Below are positions 51,505 through 60,668 of a stretch of 64,000 nt of DNA, piece after piece; position 1 is the stretch's first letter; the number at the start of each line of letters is the position of its first letter. The position numbers were made by a program, and so were the translations under genes. The notes under the pieces are model-generated. The model saw only the letters and a list, made by a program, of their open reading frames with translations, was not told where the DNA came from and ran no database searches. Source of the stretch: Bin87 sp965217175 (GTDB taxonomy: Bacteria > Chloroflexota > Dehalococcoidia > Lucifugimonadales > UBA3495); contig OZ244251.1 in the NCBI GenBank assembly GCA_965217175.1, positions 1,550,001 to 1,614,000 on the forward strand. The letters run 5' to 3'.

Positions 51505-52059
51505 ATGTCAGCGAAAGTCAATGGCCTTGGTCATATTGGTTTCTACGTTCATGACCTGGATCTAATGAAAGATTTTTATGCGAATTTCATGGGCATGACG
51601 CTGACCAAGGTCGGTGCGCTCGGGGCGTTTTTCAGTGCAGACCCTGAGGCCGTCGACCACGAGATAGCACTGATTAACGGACGGCCTTCGCTCGAAGACC
51701 CGCATTGGATTCAGCAGATTTCAATGCGCGTAGACTCCCTCGACGATCTACGCGACTTCAAGCGTCGCATCCAGGCGCACGGGTACCAGCTGGACCGCAT
51801 CGTGACTCATGCGAGCGCTATCGGTTGCTACTTCCGTGATCCGGAGAACAACCCCACCGAGGTGTTCTGGCTGACGGGCTATCAGTCATGGGCCCAGATT
51901 GGCATCCCAATAGACATTGACCAGTCGGACCAGGAGGTTATGGCAGAAGTGCTTCGGTCCTGGGAGACGGTCCAACACGTCGAAATGGGCGAGGTACCCA
52001 GCCCTGAAACGCTCAACGCCATCCGCGAGCTGAACTCGGCCGCGGTCCCCAGCCGTTAA
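51505..52059 (+). CDS. VOC superfamily protein, ring-cleavage-dioxygenase-like
   Basis: 184 residues; ATG 51505 with GAGGAG 5 bases upstream. The N-terminal module opens LGHIGFYVHDLDLMKDFYANFMGM with a ligand His, the second module has QISMRVDSLDDLRDFKRRI and ends FRDPENNPTEVFWLTG, which carries the third metal ligand Glu found in extradiol-type VOC enzymes. The C-terminal tail (about 45 residues) is extra compared with small glyoxalases and resembles the extension seen in cofactor-binding members. Substrate unknown. Followed by the LLM oxidoreductase on the other strand. Confidence 0.88.
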   Translation: MSAKVNGLGHIGFYVHDLDLMKDFYANFMGMTLTKVGALGAFFSADPEAVDHEIALINGRPSLEDPHWIQQISMRVDSLDDLRDFKRRIQAHGYQLDRIVTHASAIGCYFRDPENNPTEVFWLTGYQSWAQIGIPIDIDQSDQEVMAEVLRSWETVQHVEMGEVPSPETLNAIRELNSAAVPSR

Positions 52060-52459
52060 CCCCGCTTGTCGACCCGCACGTGCCGTTTCAGCTGCGAGTA
52101 TTTATGGACCGAAGCGTGGACGATGTTTTCTCAAACGTAAAACAGTGCGTCGTAATGTGAGTCTATACCGGCCGGATAGATAGCACCGGCGTCGCGTTGC
52201 GCCCCCAGGGTGCTGGCGCTGAGTTGAAGTCGCTGGATTCGTGCCAGATGGAGAGCAGGTTGTGTCATAGTGTGATGCAACGGTCCAGGCACCCTGAATG
52301 GCGACGTAATGGATGGCGACGCAGTGCCCGGTGCTCCAGGTGCCTTGATTATCATGGCGGGGGCAAAAATGACCCACTGCCGCCGTCGTTGTCCACCGAT
52401 TTCGGCAGTCTGATTGTTCAGGGAAAATGTCAGGGGGCGCACTTGCCCAACGGGCGGAG
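52060..52459. other. Convergent intergenic region, no feature supported
   Basis: Separates the VOC gene from the convergent LLM gene. Short ORFs only, no terminator with a T-run is obvious. Confidence 0.35.
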
Positions 52460-53593
52460 TCACGCCAGGGAATTGGGATTGACTGGAGTGGGCATGGCCT
52501 GCACTTCCGGAAGGACATTCTCTGCAAAGAGTCTGAGGCTTTTTTCGGCCTTGTCCCTCGGCATCCCGCCGTAAAACATGTGGATCACGAGCTTTTCAAG
52601 GCTGATGGTCTCCTGGAGCGCCCTGATCTTTTCGATAATCTCGTCGGGCGTACCGATGGGTTGAGTGGCGCGCCGAGCGTTGAAGCTGGAATCCGCAGTA
52701 CCGACGTCGGCATTCTGGCGTAAGAGGTATTCCTCGTAGCCATGTATGCCTTCATAGCCTGGATTGTTCCATTCGAAGTAGTGGTGCTGGGCCGCGATGA
52801 GTTGGTTGTGGAAGTAGGTCCACCCCTCTTCGGCTTCCGCCGCGGTCTCGGCGCAGTACATCCACAGTAAAGTGGTAGGCTGGTCGGGCGGAAGGCCAAG
52901 TTCATTCCGAATCTTGTTGAACCTTCGCACCTTATCGGTCATCTCTTCGACATCGTCGCCGGCGACAAACATCTGTCCCAGACCGTTTTCGGCAGCCAGT
53001 CTTGCTGACGCCTCGGTGGTGAACGCCACCTTGATGTTCTTGGTCAGTTCACCCTTGTGGCGTGCCTGAGGCCGGATGCTGGTCGGTGGGATATCGTAGA
53101 CCTCGCCCTGGAACTCGAAGCGCTCCGCGCCGTCAGCGGCCCTGATGGCGTTGATCACATCGTAGAAATACTTGTGCGACTGTTCTATCGGGTAGCCTAG
53201 AGAAGCGTATTCGTGCGGCGCGATTCCACGGCCGATCCCCAGATGCAGGCGCCGGCCTTTCAGCAAAATGTCGAGCATGGAGATCTCAGACGCCAGCCGG
53301 ACCGGATTCCACCACGGTGCGACGATGACCGCGGTACCCACATCGACTCGACTGGTGCGGCCCGCCCAATATGCCAGGTATTGCAATGGGTTCGGCTGCA
53401 TCGAGTAGGCAGAACCGTAGTGTTCGGTAGCCCAGATCGAATCGAACCCCAACGGCTCGACCAGTTCCCCCATATAGAGAGTGTCGTCCATATTCGCGGC
53501 GTCCGGTATCGTCGGCGGGCGGTCATAATCGCCCTCCATCAGACGGTCCCAGTCACCTTGGTTGTAACCGGTGACCATCACTCCACAATGCAT
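52460..53593 (-). CDS. LLM class flavin-dependent oxidoreductase
   Basis: 377-residue luciferase-like monooxygenase, using reduced flavin from a separate reductase. ATG 53593 follows GGGGG. Landmarks: LGFDSIWATEHYGSAY, VDVGTAVIVAPWWNPVRLASEISMLD (the TIM-barrel strands around the flavin), RRLHLGIGRGIAPHEY, and EMFVAGDDVEEMTD-like FVAGDDVEEMTDKVR. An insertion around residues 145-190 (YDIPPTSIRPQARHKG) is typical of the group with a substrate-binding lid. Coenzyme F420 rather than FMN is possible in some members and cannot be excluded. Convergent with the VOC gene. Confidence 0.9.
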   Translation of the reverse strand: MHCGVMVTGYNQGDWDRLMEGDYDRPPTIPDAANMDDTLYMGELVEPLGFDSIWATEHYGSAYSMQPNPLQYLAYWAGRTSRVDVGTAVIVAPWWNPVRLASEISMLDILLKGRRLHLGIGRGIAPHEYASLGYPIEQSHKYFYDVINAIRAADGAERFEFQGEVYDIPPTSIRPQARHKGELTKNIKVAFTTEASARLAAENGLGQMFVAGDDVEEMTDKVRRFNKIRNELGLPPDQPTTLLWMYCAETAAEAEEGWTYFHNQLIAAQHHYFEWNNPGYEGIHGYEEYLLRQNADVGTADSSFNARRATQPIGTPDEIIEKIRALQETISLEKLVIHMFYGGMPRDKAEKSLRLFAENVLPEVQAMPTPVNPNSLA

Positions 53594-53898
53594 TGGCGTG
53601 TTCCCCCTTCAGGTTCGCCTACCAGGTCCAGGCACGGTTTATCCATCAATACGGCAATTTGCCGTGTCAGTATAACTGTTCCTCCGGGCTGATAACGGGA
53701 ATCGGCAGCCAAATCACCTGGGCCATCCGTGAGTCTCAATGTCCATCGGCACAAAAACGCCCAGACCCTGAGCAAGCCCGGCGTGGGATCTATCTCGATG
53801 TATGAGCGCGATTGCTGTTCAGCGGGATAATTGCCAGATTTGTGACCGCGCCGGACGAGGAAGTTGACGCTACCGTCCCCTTGATAACACCGTGCTGA
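53594..53898. other. Intergenic, no gene supported
   Basis: Upstream region of the LLM gene on the minus strand, then the dispersed repeat. Nothing else is recognised. Confidence 0.35.
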
Positions 53899-54072
53899 GT
53901 AACAGTTCACACTCGACGTGTGATTTCCATACCACTCCGTCATTCCGGCCTTGAGCCGGAATCCAGAGACGCCATTTAACCGCAATGTTGCTGATCCTCG
54001 GCTTCCTGGATTCCCGCGTTCGCGGGAAAGACAGGTTGGGGCCAGGATACTACCTTCAACTCTGAACATTTA
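53899..54072. repeat. Dispersed double-palindrome repeat, copy 2
   Basis: Second copy of the repeat at 17706-17878, same orientation, with about a dozen substitutions. It ends 33 bases before the -10 box of the LLM gene at 54163, so it may influence that promoter. Confidence 0.8.
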
Positions 54073-54104
54073 CCGTGTTGATCGCCCCGTGGAAGCCGGC
54101 TATG

Positions 54105-54110
54105 TATAAT
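54105..54110 (+). promoter_or_regulatory. -10 element (TATAAT) of the LLM gene at 54163
   Basis: CGGCTATGTATAATGCC lies 53 bases before the ATG. The same context precedes the hydroxy-acid oxidase gene. A -35 TTGATC at 54078-54083 is 21 bases away, longer than usual. Confidence 0.5.
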
Positions 54111-54162
54111 GCCACCGGCGCCCAAAGCACGGATAAACGCTCGCCCGGGAGAATCGGACGCG

Positions 54163-55125
54163 ATGGCACTTGTGAAAAACTTCGGGGTCTTGCTACCCAC
54201 AAGGGGCGTGCTGGTGTACGCCGACAGCGGCGGCCCAAGGGTGGAACTGACGTGGCAGATGGCCGAGACCGCGGAGCGAGCAGGCTATGACTCCGTTTGG
54301 GTTGGCGACAGCATCACCTCCAAGCCCCGCCTGGAACCCCTGACGGCCATGGCCGCCATCGCCGCCCGCACCAACCGGGTCAAGGTCGGGACCGCCGTCC
54401 TGCTCAACGCCCTGCGCCATCCCGTCCATCTGGCCCACGCCGCGGCCACCATCGACAACATCTCCGGCGGGCGCACCGTCCTGGGACTGGGCGCGGGTCG
54501 CAGCAACAACCGGATGTTCGTCGATGAACACAGCGCCGTCGGCGTTCCGATAATGGAACGGGCCTCCCGAATGGAGGAGAGCATCCGCGTAATGCGCGCG
54601 CTATGGACTGGAGGCCCGGTCAGCAACTCAGGGGAGTTTTATCCACTACACTATGTCGCGCTGGAACCCCGACCCGTCCAGCCGTCCATTCCCCTCTGGA
54701 TTTCCAGTAACTGGGTGCGCCGCGGCCTGGACAGGGTCGCCGAGCTGGGCGATGCCTGGATAACCAACGTTCCGTCGGTGGACCTGTTCGATCGCTGCTG
54801 GGAAAGGATCGAACAACGCGCTGGGGAAACGGGCCGCGACCCGGCGGGCATAGGCCGCTGCCTGTATATCTCGGTCAATCTGAATGATGATACCGACGCC
54901 GCCCTGGCCGAGGGAGATCAATTCATGCGGGCGTACTACAGCGTCCCCTACGACGTCATCAGTAAACAATTGCTGTGCGTGTTCGGACCGCCCCGGAAGT
55001 GCATCGACGCGATAGAGGCGTACAAAGAACGGGGGGCTGATTACTTCATCGTCAGGTTCGCTTCTCCGGACCAGATGGGTCAGATGGCGCGGTTCACCGA
55101 GGAAGTTCTCCCCTTCGTCACCTGA
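54163..55125 (+). CDS. LLM class flavin-dependent oxidoreductase
   Basis: 320-residue LLM oxidoreductase of the shorter, F420/FMN-type group. ATG 54163 is preferred over 54109 because GGGAG lies 8-10 bases upstream and the family start LVKNFGVLLPTRGVLVYA follows. Conserved parts: AGYDSVWVGDSITSKPRLEPLTAMAAIA, TVLGLGAGRSNNRMFVD, IPLWISSNWVRRGLDRVAELGDAWI and FGPPRKCIDAIEAYKERG. The absence of a bulky insertion points to a single-component oxidoreductase. It follows a strong -10 box directly and no operon partner is present. Confidence 0.9.
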   Translation: MALVKNFGVLLPTRGVLVYADSGGPRVELTWQMAETAERAGYDSVWVGDSITSKPRLEPLTAMAAIAARTNRVKVGTAVLLNALRHPVHLAHAAATIDNISGGRTVLGLGAGRSNNRMFVDEHSAVGVPIMERASRMEESIRVMRALWTGGPVSNSGEFYPLHYVALEPRPVQPSIPLWISSNWVRRGLDRVAELGDAWITNVPSVDLFDRCWERIEQRAGETGRDPAGIGRCLYISVNLNDDTDAALAEGDQFMRAYYSVPYDVISKQLLCVFGPPRKCIDAIEAYKERGADYFIVRFASPDQMGQMARFTEEVLPFVT

Positions 55126-55412
55126 AGTCTGCGGGTTACAGTCGCTACGTCGAAAGTATCTCGCGACCACGGTCAGCCGACTGCCTCCGCCTCCGGTCAA
55201 GTGGGATTAACAGAGATTCCCCTAAGTGCTGTCAGGCCAGCGTAGGTTTGATACAGTCTGTTACAAGCTAATCCAGCCACGGACGCCGGCCGCGTATCTG
55301 CTGCAAGACATGCAACACCCCGCTACCGACTCCAAAAATCCGTGTACCGTCTCGACAGGCCAACCCCTGGTTCGACACCCTGCCGGATGACGGTCTCAAA
55401 AGGAGATGACCT
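55126..55412. other. Intergenic, no feature supported
   Basis: Between the LLM and FAH genes; no promoter stands out before the AGGAGATG RBS. Confidence 0.35.
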
Positions 55413-56195
55413 ATGATTTTCTGCCGCTTTCAATTAGACCAAAAGACGAGTTTTGGCATAGTGGAAGGAAACAACGTGACCGAGGTGTGGGGCAACCCGT
55501 TGGAGGACTATGCCGTCACCAACCATTCTTATGCCCTGGACCAGGTGAAGCTGCTGCCGCCCATCAAGCCTCCGATGCTGTACGCTGCCGGACCCAATTA
55601 CCGGGGACACGTGGAAGGTATGGCGGAGCGCCGGGGAGCGCCTCCCTCATATCCAGACCGCCCCTCGCCCAACTATCGATCGGTCCACGCCATCATCGGG
55701 ACGGAAGAAAATATTGTCGTTCCGGCCAATTGCTCCGGCGCGGTCCAGCCGGAAGGACAACTGGCGGTGGTTATCGGCAAGAAAGCCCGTAACGTTCCGG
55801 TAAACGAAGCCCTGGACTACGTCTTCGGTTACACAATAGGCAACGATATCAGCCAGCGGCCCTGGCAGCAGGCCGACCGCACCATGTTCCGAGGGAAAAA
55901 TTGCGATACCTGGAAGCCCTTGGGCCCGTGGATCGTTACCGATCTGGACCCCAAGGGGTTCCGCATCATCGTGCGCCACAACGGCCAGGTGTGGGAGGAC
56001 TTCTCGTCGGCCGACCAGATCTGGGACACCGCCACCTGGATTCACGAACTCAGCAGTTACGCAACTCTGTACCCCGGCGACGTACTGTGGATGGGGACCC
56101 AGGGAGCCGACGGCGACATGTTTCCCGGAGACACCATCGAGGTGGAGATCAGCGGTATCGGCACACTGAGGAACTACGTGGTGGCGGAGGAATAG
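55413..56195 (+). CDS. Fumarylacetoacetate hydrolase (FAH) family protein
   Basis: 260 residues of the FAH fold, whose members cleave C-C bonds of beta-diketones or decarboxylate oxo-acids with Mg2+. ATG 55413 has AGGAGATG at 5 bases. The metal loop is unusual: canonical E-x-E is QPEGQLAVVIGK here (Glu114, Gln116), while the third ligand Asp145 in GYTIGNDISQRP is kept. Substrate-binding loop MYAAGPNYRGH-like (LYAAGPNYRGHVEGM) and the C-terminal GTQGADGDMFPGDTIEVEISGIG are normal. Oxaloacetate decarboxylase-like or meta-cleavage hydrolase activity is plausible; the Gln may reduce metal affinity. Confidence 0.88.
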   Translation: MIFCRFQLDQKTSFGIVEGNNVTEVWGNPLEDYAVTNHSYALDQVKLLPPIKPPMLYAAGPNYRGHVEGMAERRGAPPSYPDRPSPNYRSVHAIIGTEENIVVPANCSGAVQPEGQLAVVIGKKARNVPVNEALDYVFGYTIGNDISQRPWQQADRTMFRGKNCDTWKPLGPWIVTDLDPKGFRIIVRHNGQVWEDFSSADQIWDTATWIHELSSYATLYPGDVLWMGTQGADGDMFPGDTIEVEISGIGTLRNYVVAEE

Positions 56196-56254
56196 GTCAA
56201 CCGCCGTTCTCGATCCCCACCCAGTCAGATAACCCTGAGCCAGTTACATAACCC

Positions 56255-59200
56255 TCACCCCGTCACATAACCGTTTTTCAGGTCCCACATCAACGCCTCT
56301 TTATCCCGGTCTTCCAGACGGCCGTAACCGCCTCCGCCGGAGGAGAGGCAAATGATGTGGTCTCCGGGATTGACGACGACCCCCACCTCTTTGGACCGCA
56401 ACACCCGTTCCGCGCCGTCAGAAACGATCGTGTAGTGGTGCGGCAAACCGTCGGTTGCGCCAAACAGCCCGAAGGGTGGCACCACCACGCCGTCGCCCGC
56501 GGTGTTGAGCAGGGCTGGGCCATCCCCTTCATAAACCAGGTCGCACACTGCTCCCAGGCCGCCGCGCCACGCGCCGACTCCTCCCGAGTCGGGCCGTAGC
56601 TCATGGCGCCTGATGAAGAACGGGAAACGCTCCTCTGTCACCTCGATGCTGGGCGACCGTATGCCTCCGGCCACATTAATCTCACCGACGTTGGACCACC
56701 CGTCGTAGCCGTTGGAGGCGCCGCCGCCGCCTCTGGCCAGGAAGAAATGCCAAATAAAGCGTCTCCCGGTCCTCGGGTCTAACCCCGTAATGGCGTAGCG
56801 CAACCGGCGGGAGAACCCGGCGGAGACTGAGCCGGGGATGGCGGTGGCCAGTGCCTTGAACACCGCCTCCACCACCTCTTCGGCGCAGTGGTTGGTACTC
56901 ATGCACACCGGCGCGGGAGGATTGGCGTTGACGACGAGTCCCCTGGGGGCGATTATCTGGACGGGCCGCATGGAACCCTCGTTGCGGGCCACATCGATCG
57001 GCGCCAGGTACATGATCGCAGCGTGGGCCAGAGATCGGGTGTTGGCGTAAGCGCTGTTGATGAATCCTTCAACCTGAGGACTGGACTCGCTGAGATCGAT
57101 AGTCATGGAATCGCCGGCAATGGTTACTTTCGCGCGGATAGGCACCAGCTTGCTGTCGAATCCGTCATCGTCGATCAACGACTCTCCGTAGTACACGCCG
57201 TCGGGCCACCCGGAGATGAACTGCCGCACCTGGCGCTCGGTGGCGTCCAGGATCCCGGCTACGACGGCCATCAAACGGTCGGCGCCATAGTCAGCCAGCA
57301 GAGATTCGATCCGCTGGGCGGCCAACATCACCGAGCCTATCTGCGCATTGAGGTCACCCAGGAAATTCTCCGATTGCCTGACGTTTGCTGACAGCATTTG
57401 GAGCAGGTCGCGGCGGGGGACTCCCCGGTCATAGAGCTTTAGGGGAGGGATGCGAAGGCCCTCCTGGAATATCTCGTTGGCGGCGGGGTTATAACCACCG
57501 TGGGTGGCTCCTCCCACGTCGCTGTGGTGGGCTCGGTTCACCCCGTAAAACAGTACCCGTCCCTCGTGAAAAATGGGCTGGATGATGGTAATGTCAGGCA
57601 GATGACTGCCCCCAAAGTATGGGTCGTTCAGAATGAAAAGGTCTCCTTCGGAGATGTCCTCCCCAAAGTAGTCCCGGACGGCGGCGCCGGCCACCGGTAG
57701 CGCGCTGATGTGCACTGGGATCCCTTCGCCCTGTGCCACCAGCTGGCAGTCACCGTCCAGAATCGCGGTGGAAAAGTCCCGGCTGGAGTTGAGGATCTGG
57801 GACATGGCGGTACGTAGCATCGCCTCGGTCATCTCCTGAGCAATGGACTCCAACCGGTGTTCCACCACCGCCATCGTGATGGGATCGTAATCTCCGAGGC
57901 TATCTGGACCCTCCGCTCCGACCGAATCGGGAGTGGCATCGGGGACGGCCGCGGCCGTCTCCTGGTTAACACGCAACTCGATGCCGCCCATGGAATCGAC
58001 CGTGGCGTGATCGCCCGGACATACGAGGATGGTAGTGAAATCTGACTCCAACACCGCCGGCCCGGCGATTTCCGAACCGGTAGGCAGGGCGTCAGTCGCG
58101 TAGGTTGGCGCCTGCCGCCATTCACCAAGGAAGATCCAGCGGCTGCCGGACGGACTGGCAGTGCTCTCAGCTTCCGCCCGGTCGAGCTGGGCCATCCTGG
58201 GGAGCTTACCGATTGCCGTCGCTCGAATGGTGACCAACCGCACCTCCTGGTCCTGTTGGCTATAGGAGTAGAGCTCCTGATACCGTTGGTGAAAATTAGC
58301 CGTCCATCTGGACAGGAACACGGAGTCCGGCAGCGTAGGATCGGGCAGCGGCACGGCGACTTCGTAGATTTGGTCCAGGTACCGCATGTCCGCAGAGTAT
58401 TGTATTTCCACCGCTTCCGGAGCGACGCCCTGGGCCAGTAGCTTGTCACGTCCCTGGGCCTCCAGTTCTTCAAAAATCGGCCGGAGTTCGCTCAGCTGTA
58501 GCCGGTCCAGGCTCACGGGGCAGGACTGGGAAAAATCGTACTTGATGTCGGTGTTCAACATGCCGTAGGCCGACAACACCGGCGCCGACGCCGGTATGTA
58601 AACCTTTGTCACCTGTAATTGACGGGCAACCTCCGAGGCGTGAAGGCCCGACGCGCCGCCGAATCCCAGAAGGGTAAATGCTCGCGGGTCGACACCTCGC
58701 TGCACCGACATCAGTCTGATGCCTTGGGCAATTGTGGTGCAGATTACCTTGTACACGCCGTAGGCGGCCTCGACATTGGAGAGATTGAGCGGTGCGGCTA
58801 CGTGATCAGCCACGGATTGCTCGGCGGCTGCCGAGTCGAGCCTGGCCCTGCCGCCCAGAAAATTCGCGGCATCCAGATAGCCCAACACCAGGCTGGCGTC
58901 GGTTACGGTGGGATTCACGCCTCCCTTTCCATAGCACGCGGGGCCGGGTTCAGCCCCCGCACTGTCGGGGCCGACATGGAGAATCCCCCCATCGTCCACC
59001 CTGGCGATACTGCCCCCGCCGGCGCCCAGCGTGTGGATGTCGATCATCGGGGCGGCGATCTTCCACCCGGCCTCGAACTTCTCGTTGGTGACGTGGGGAG
59101 TCCCGTTTTCGATCAGGGAGATGTCGGTGCTGGTGCCGCCCATATCGAAGGCGATTACTTTGGATTCCTCCAACAGCTGGCCGATGTGGGCGGCGGCGCT

Positions 59201-60010
59201 GACCCCTCCGGCCGGACCGGACAGGATTGCCCGCACCGCCATGCGGCTGGAGTCGTCTATCGGGGCCACACCGCCATTGGACTGCATGATCAGCACGTCC
59301 TTCAATTGGGGGTAAGGCTCGAACCGGTTCTTCAGATGCAGCAGATAGCGGCTGAACACCGGTCCCACGTAAGAGTTGATCACCGTAGTACTCAGGCGGT
59401 CGAATTCCTTGATCTGGGGAATCACCTCGTGAGAGAGGGAGGTGTACATGTCCGGATAGCGGCGGCGTATGTTTTCCCAGGCCTGCTGTTCGTGGGAGGG
59501 GTTGAGGTACGAAAACAGGAAACAGACCGCCAACGCTTCGGCTCCCTCCTGGACCAGCAAGTCCAGGTGTCGGACCAACGCATCCTGGTCCAGGGGGAGT
59601 TCCACTAAGCCATTGGAACGAACCCGTTCAGGCACGCCTGCGCGCAGGTGACGGGCCGCCAAGGGCTCGACGGGGGTCATCCTGAGGTTGTACCGGTCCT
59701 CTTTCAATCCCTCGCGCATTTCCAGGAGGTCACGGAAGCCGTCGGTGGTGATGAGCCCCACCTTTGCTCCTTTCCGTTCTACCAGCGTGTTGGTGGCTAC
59801 AGTCGACCCGTGGATCACCAGGTCCGTGTCGCCCAGCAACTGATCCAGGGACAGTCCGCAGGCGGCTGCCGCGTCCTGCAACCCGGTCATGACGCCGATG
59901 GACGGGTCGTTGGTGGTGGACTGAGTCTTGAAGAAGCGTGGCGGCTCCCCTTCGCCGGCTACGACGAAATCGGTAAAGGTGCCCCCAACGTCTATCCCGA
60001 TCTTGTACAT
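56255..60010 (-). CDS. HyuA-HyuB fusion: hydantoinase/oxoprolinase, both subunits
   Basis: 1251 residues combining the two subunits of N-methylhydantoinase/oxoprolinase, ATP-dependent enzymes that open cyclic amides. ATG 60010 with AGGAGGACC directly upstream is the chosen start; the further ATG at 60085 has no RBS. HyuA part (1-~690): IGIDVGGTFTDFVVAGEG (ATP phosphate 1), DTDLVIHGSTVATNTLVERKG, then FDMGGTSTDISLIENG and GGGSIARVDDGGILHVGPDSAG. HyuB part (~715-1251): LFILNDPYFGGSHLPDITIIQP, RAHHSDVGGATHGG and a C-terminal cysteine-poor region ending in the CoA-binding-like GGGGYGRLEDRDKE. Fused HyuAB enzymes of this length are common in this type of genome. Divergent from the FAH gene. Confidence 0.92.
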   Translation of the reverse strand: MYKIGIDVGGTFTDFVVAGEGEPPRFFKTQSTTNDPSIGVMTGLQDAAAACGLSLDQLLGDTDLVIHGSTVATNTLVERKGAKVGLITTDGFRDLLEMREGLKEDRYNLRMTPVEPLAARHLRAGVPERVRSNGLVELPLDQDALVRHLDLLVQEGAEALAVCFLFSYLNPSHEQQAWENIRRRYPDMYTSLSHEVIPQIKEFDRLSTTVINSYVGPVFSRYLLHLKNRFEPYPQLKDVLIMQSNGGVAPIDDSSRMAVRAILSGPAGGVSAAAHIGQLLEESKVIAFDMGGTSTDISLIENGTPHVTNEKFEAGWKIAAPMIDIHTLGAGGGSIARVDDGGILHVGPDSAGAEPGPACYGKGGVNPTVTDASLVLGYLDAANFLGGRARLDSAAAEQSVADHVAAPLNLSNVEAAYGVYKVICTTIAQGIRLMSVQRGVDPRAFTLLGFGGASGLHASEVARQLQVTKVYIPASAPVLSAYGMLNTDIKYDFSQSCPVSLDRLQLSELRPIFEELEAQGRDKLLAQGVAPEAVEIQYSADMRYLDQIYEVAVPLPDPTLPDSVFLSRWTANFHQRYQELYSYSQQDQEVRLVTIRATAIGKLPRMAQLDRAEAESTASPSGSRWIFLGEWRQAPTYATDALPTGSEIAGPAVLESDFTTILVCPGDHATVDSMGGIELRVNQETAAAVPDATPDSVGAEGPDSLGDYDPITMAVVEHRLESIAQEMTEAMLRTAMSQILNSSRDFSTAILDGDCQLVAQGEGIPVHISALPVAGAAVRDYFGEDISEGDLFILNDPYFGGSHLPDITIIQPIFHEGRVLFYGVNRAHHSDVGGATHGGYNPAANEIFQEGLRIPPLKLYDRGVPRRDLLQMLSANVRQSENFLGDLNAQIGSVMLAAQRIESLLADYGADRLMAVVAGILDATERQVRQFISGWPDGVYYGESLIDDDGFDSKLVPIRAKVTIAGDSMTIDLSESSPQVEGFINSAYANTRSLAHAAIMYLAPIDVARNEGSMRPVQIIAPRGLVVNANPPAPVCMSTNHCAEEVVEAVFKALATAIPGSVSAGFSRRLRYAITGLDPRTGRRFIWHFFLARGGGGASNGYDGWSNVGEINVAGGIRSPSIEVTEERFPFFIRRHELRPDSGGVGAWRGGLGAVCDLVYEGDGPALLNTAGDGVVVPPFGLFGATDGLPHHYTIVSDGAERVLRSKEVGVVVNPGDHIICLSSGGGGYGRLEDRDKEALMWDLKNGYVTG

Positions 60011-60668
60011 GTAGGTCCTCCTAAAACCCTTTGGCAGCAAATGCGCCATATCGTCTGCGCCCGGCGCCATGATACTGGTCGCCAAGGGCTACCGCCGGCT
60101 CGCCGGCGACGGGGCGAGCAGCGGCAATCAAGGGATGTTCCCGCCAACGCGGGGCCTGGGCCGGCAACTGCGCCGCATACCGCCAAAGGACGATTTTGCG
60201 CGGCGAGATCACCTGATCACAGGATTGGCAATAGTGTTACTCCATCCCATCCGGTCTGATTTGCGATGCTAAATCGCTGGTTGGGTCAACGTCGATTTAA
60301 TCCTGGGCTGCTTACTCCGGATGGGAATTGACCCACCCCCTGATTCGGTTGCGATGGCGCAGTCTACATCCGGCGATTTGGTCGGTCTGATCGGGGAGCG
60401 AAATCGTTGATTGCTCTGAGTCCTCGAAAAATGTCGCGCAACGTTCGGCCCGGGCCAATTTGGCCGGCAACTTTGCCCCAGCCAATGCCTCTCACGACTG
60501 ATGAACCACCCTGATCCACAGCCGGCCAAGGCCGTTCCGGCCATGAGCCAACCGGCGTCCATCACAAACACCGGCTAACAACGAGTGATCGACGCCGGGA
60601 ATCTCAGTTCGCCGCTCTCACGCTAACTCTCTGGCAACGGAGGAGGGAATCACGGCCGCCATCCGCGT
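60011..60668. other. 658-bp intergenic region, no gene supported
   Basis: Contains the upstream region of HyuAB (RBS at its left edge) and the 3' end of the GMC gene. Minus-strand ORFs at 60269-60571 and 60604 upward have no RBS or recognisable content and overlap antisense shadow. No repeat or RNA is visible. Confidence 0.4.

Noticed and set aside
58619..59608. 329-codon plus-strand ORF inside HyuAB
   Set aside because: Antisense to conserved HyuA motifs.
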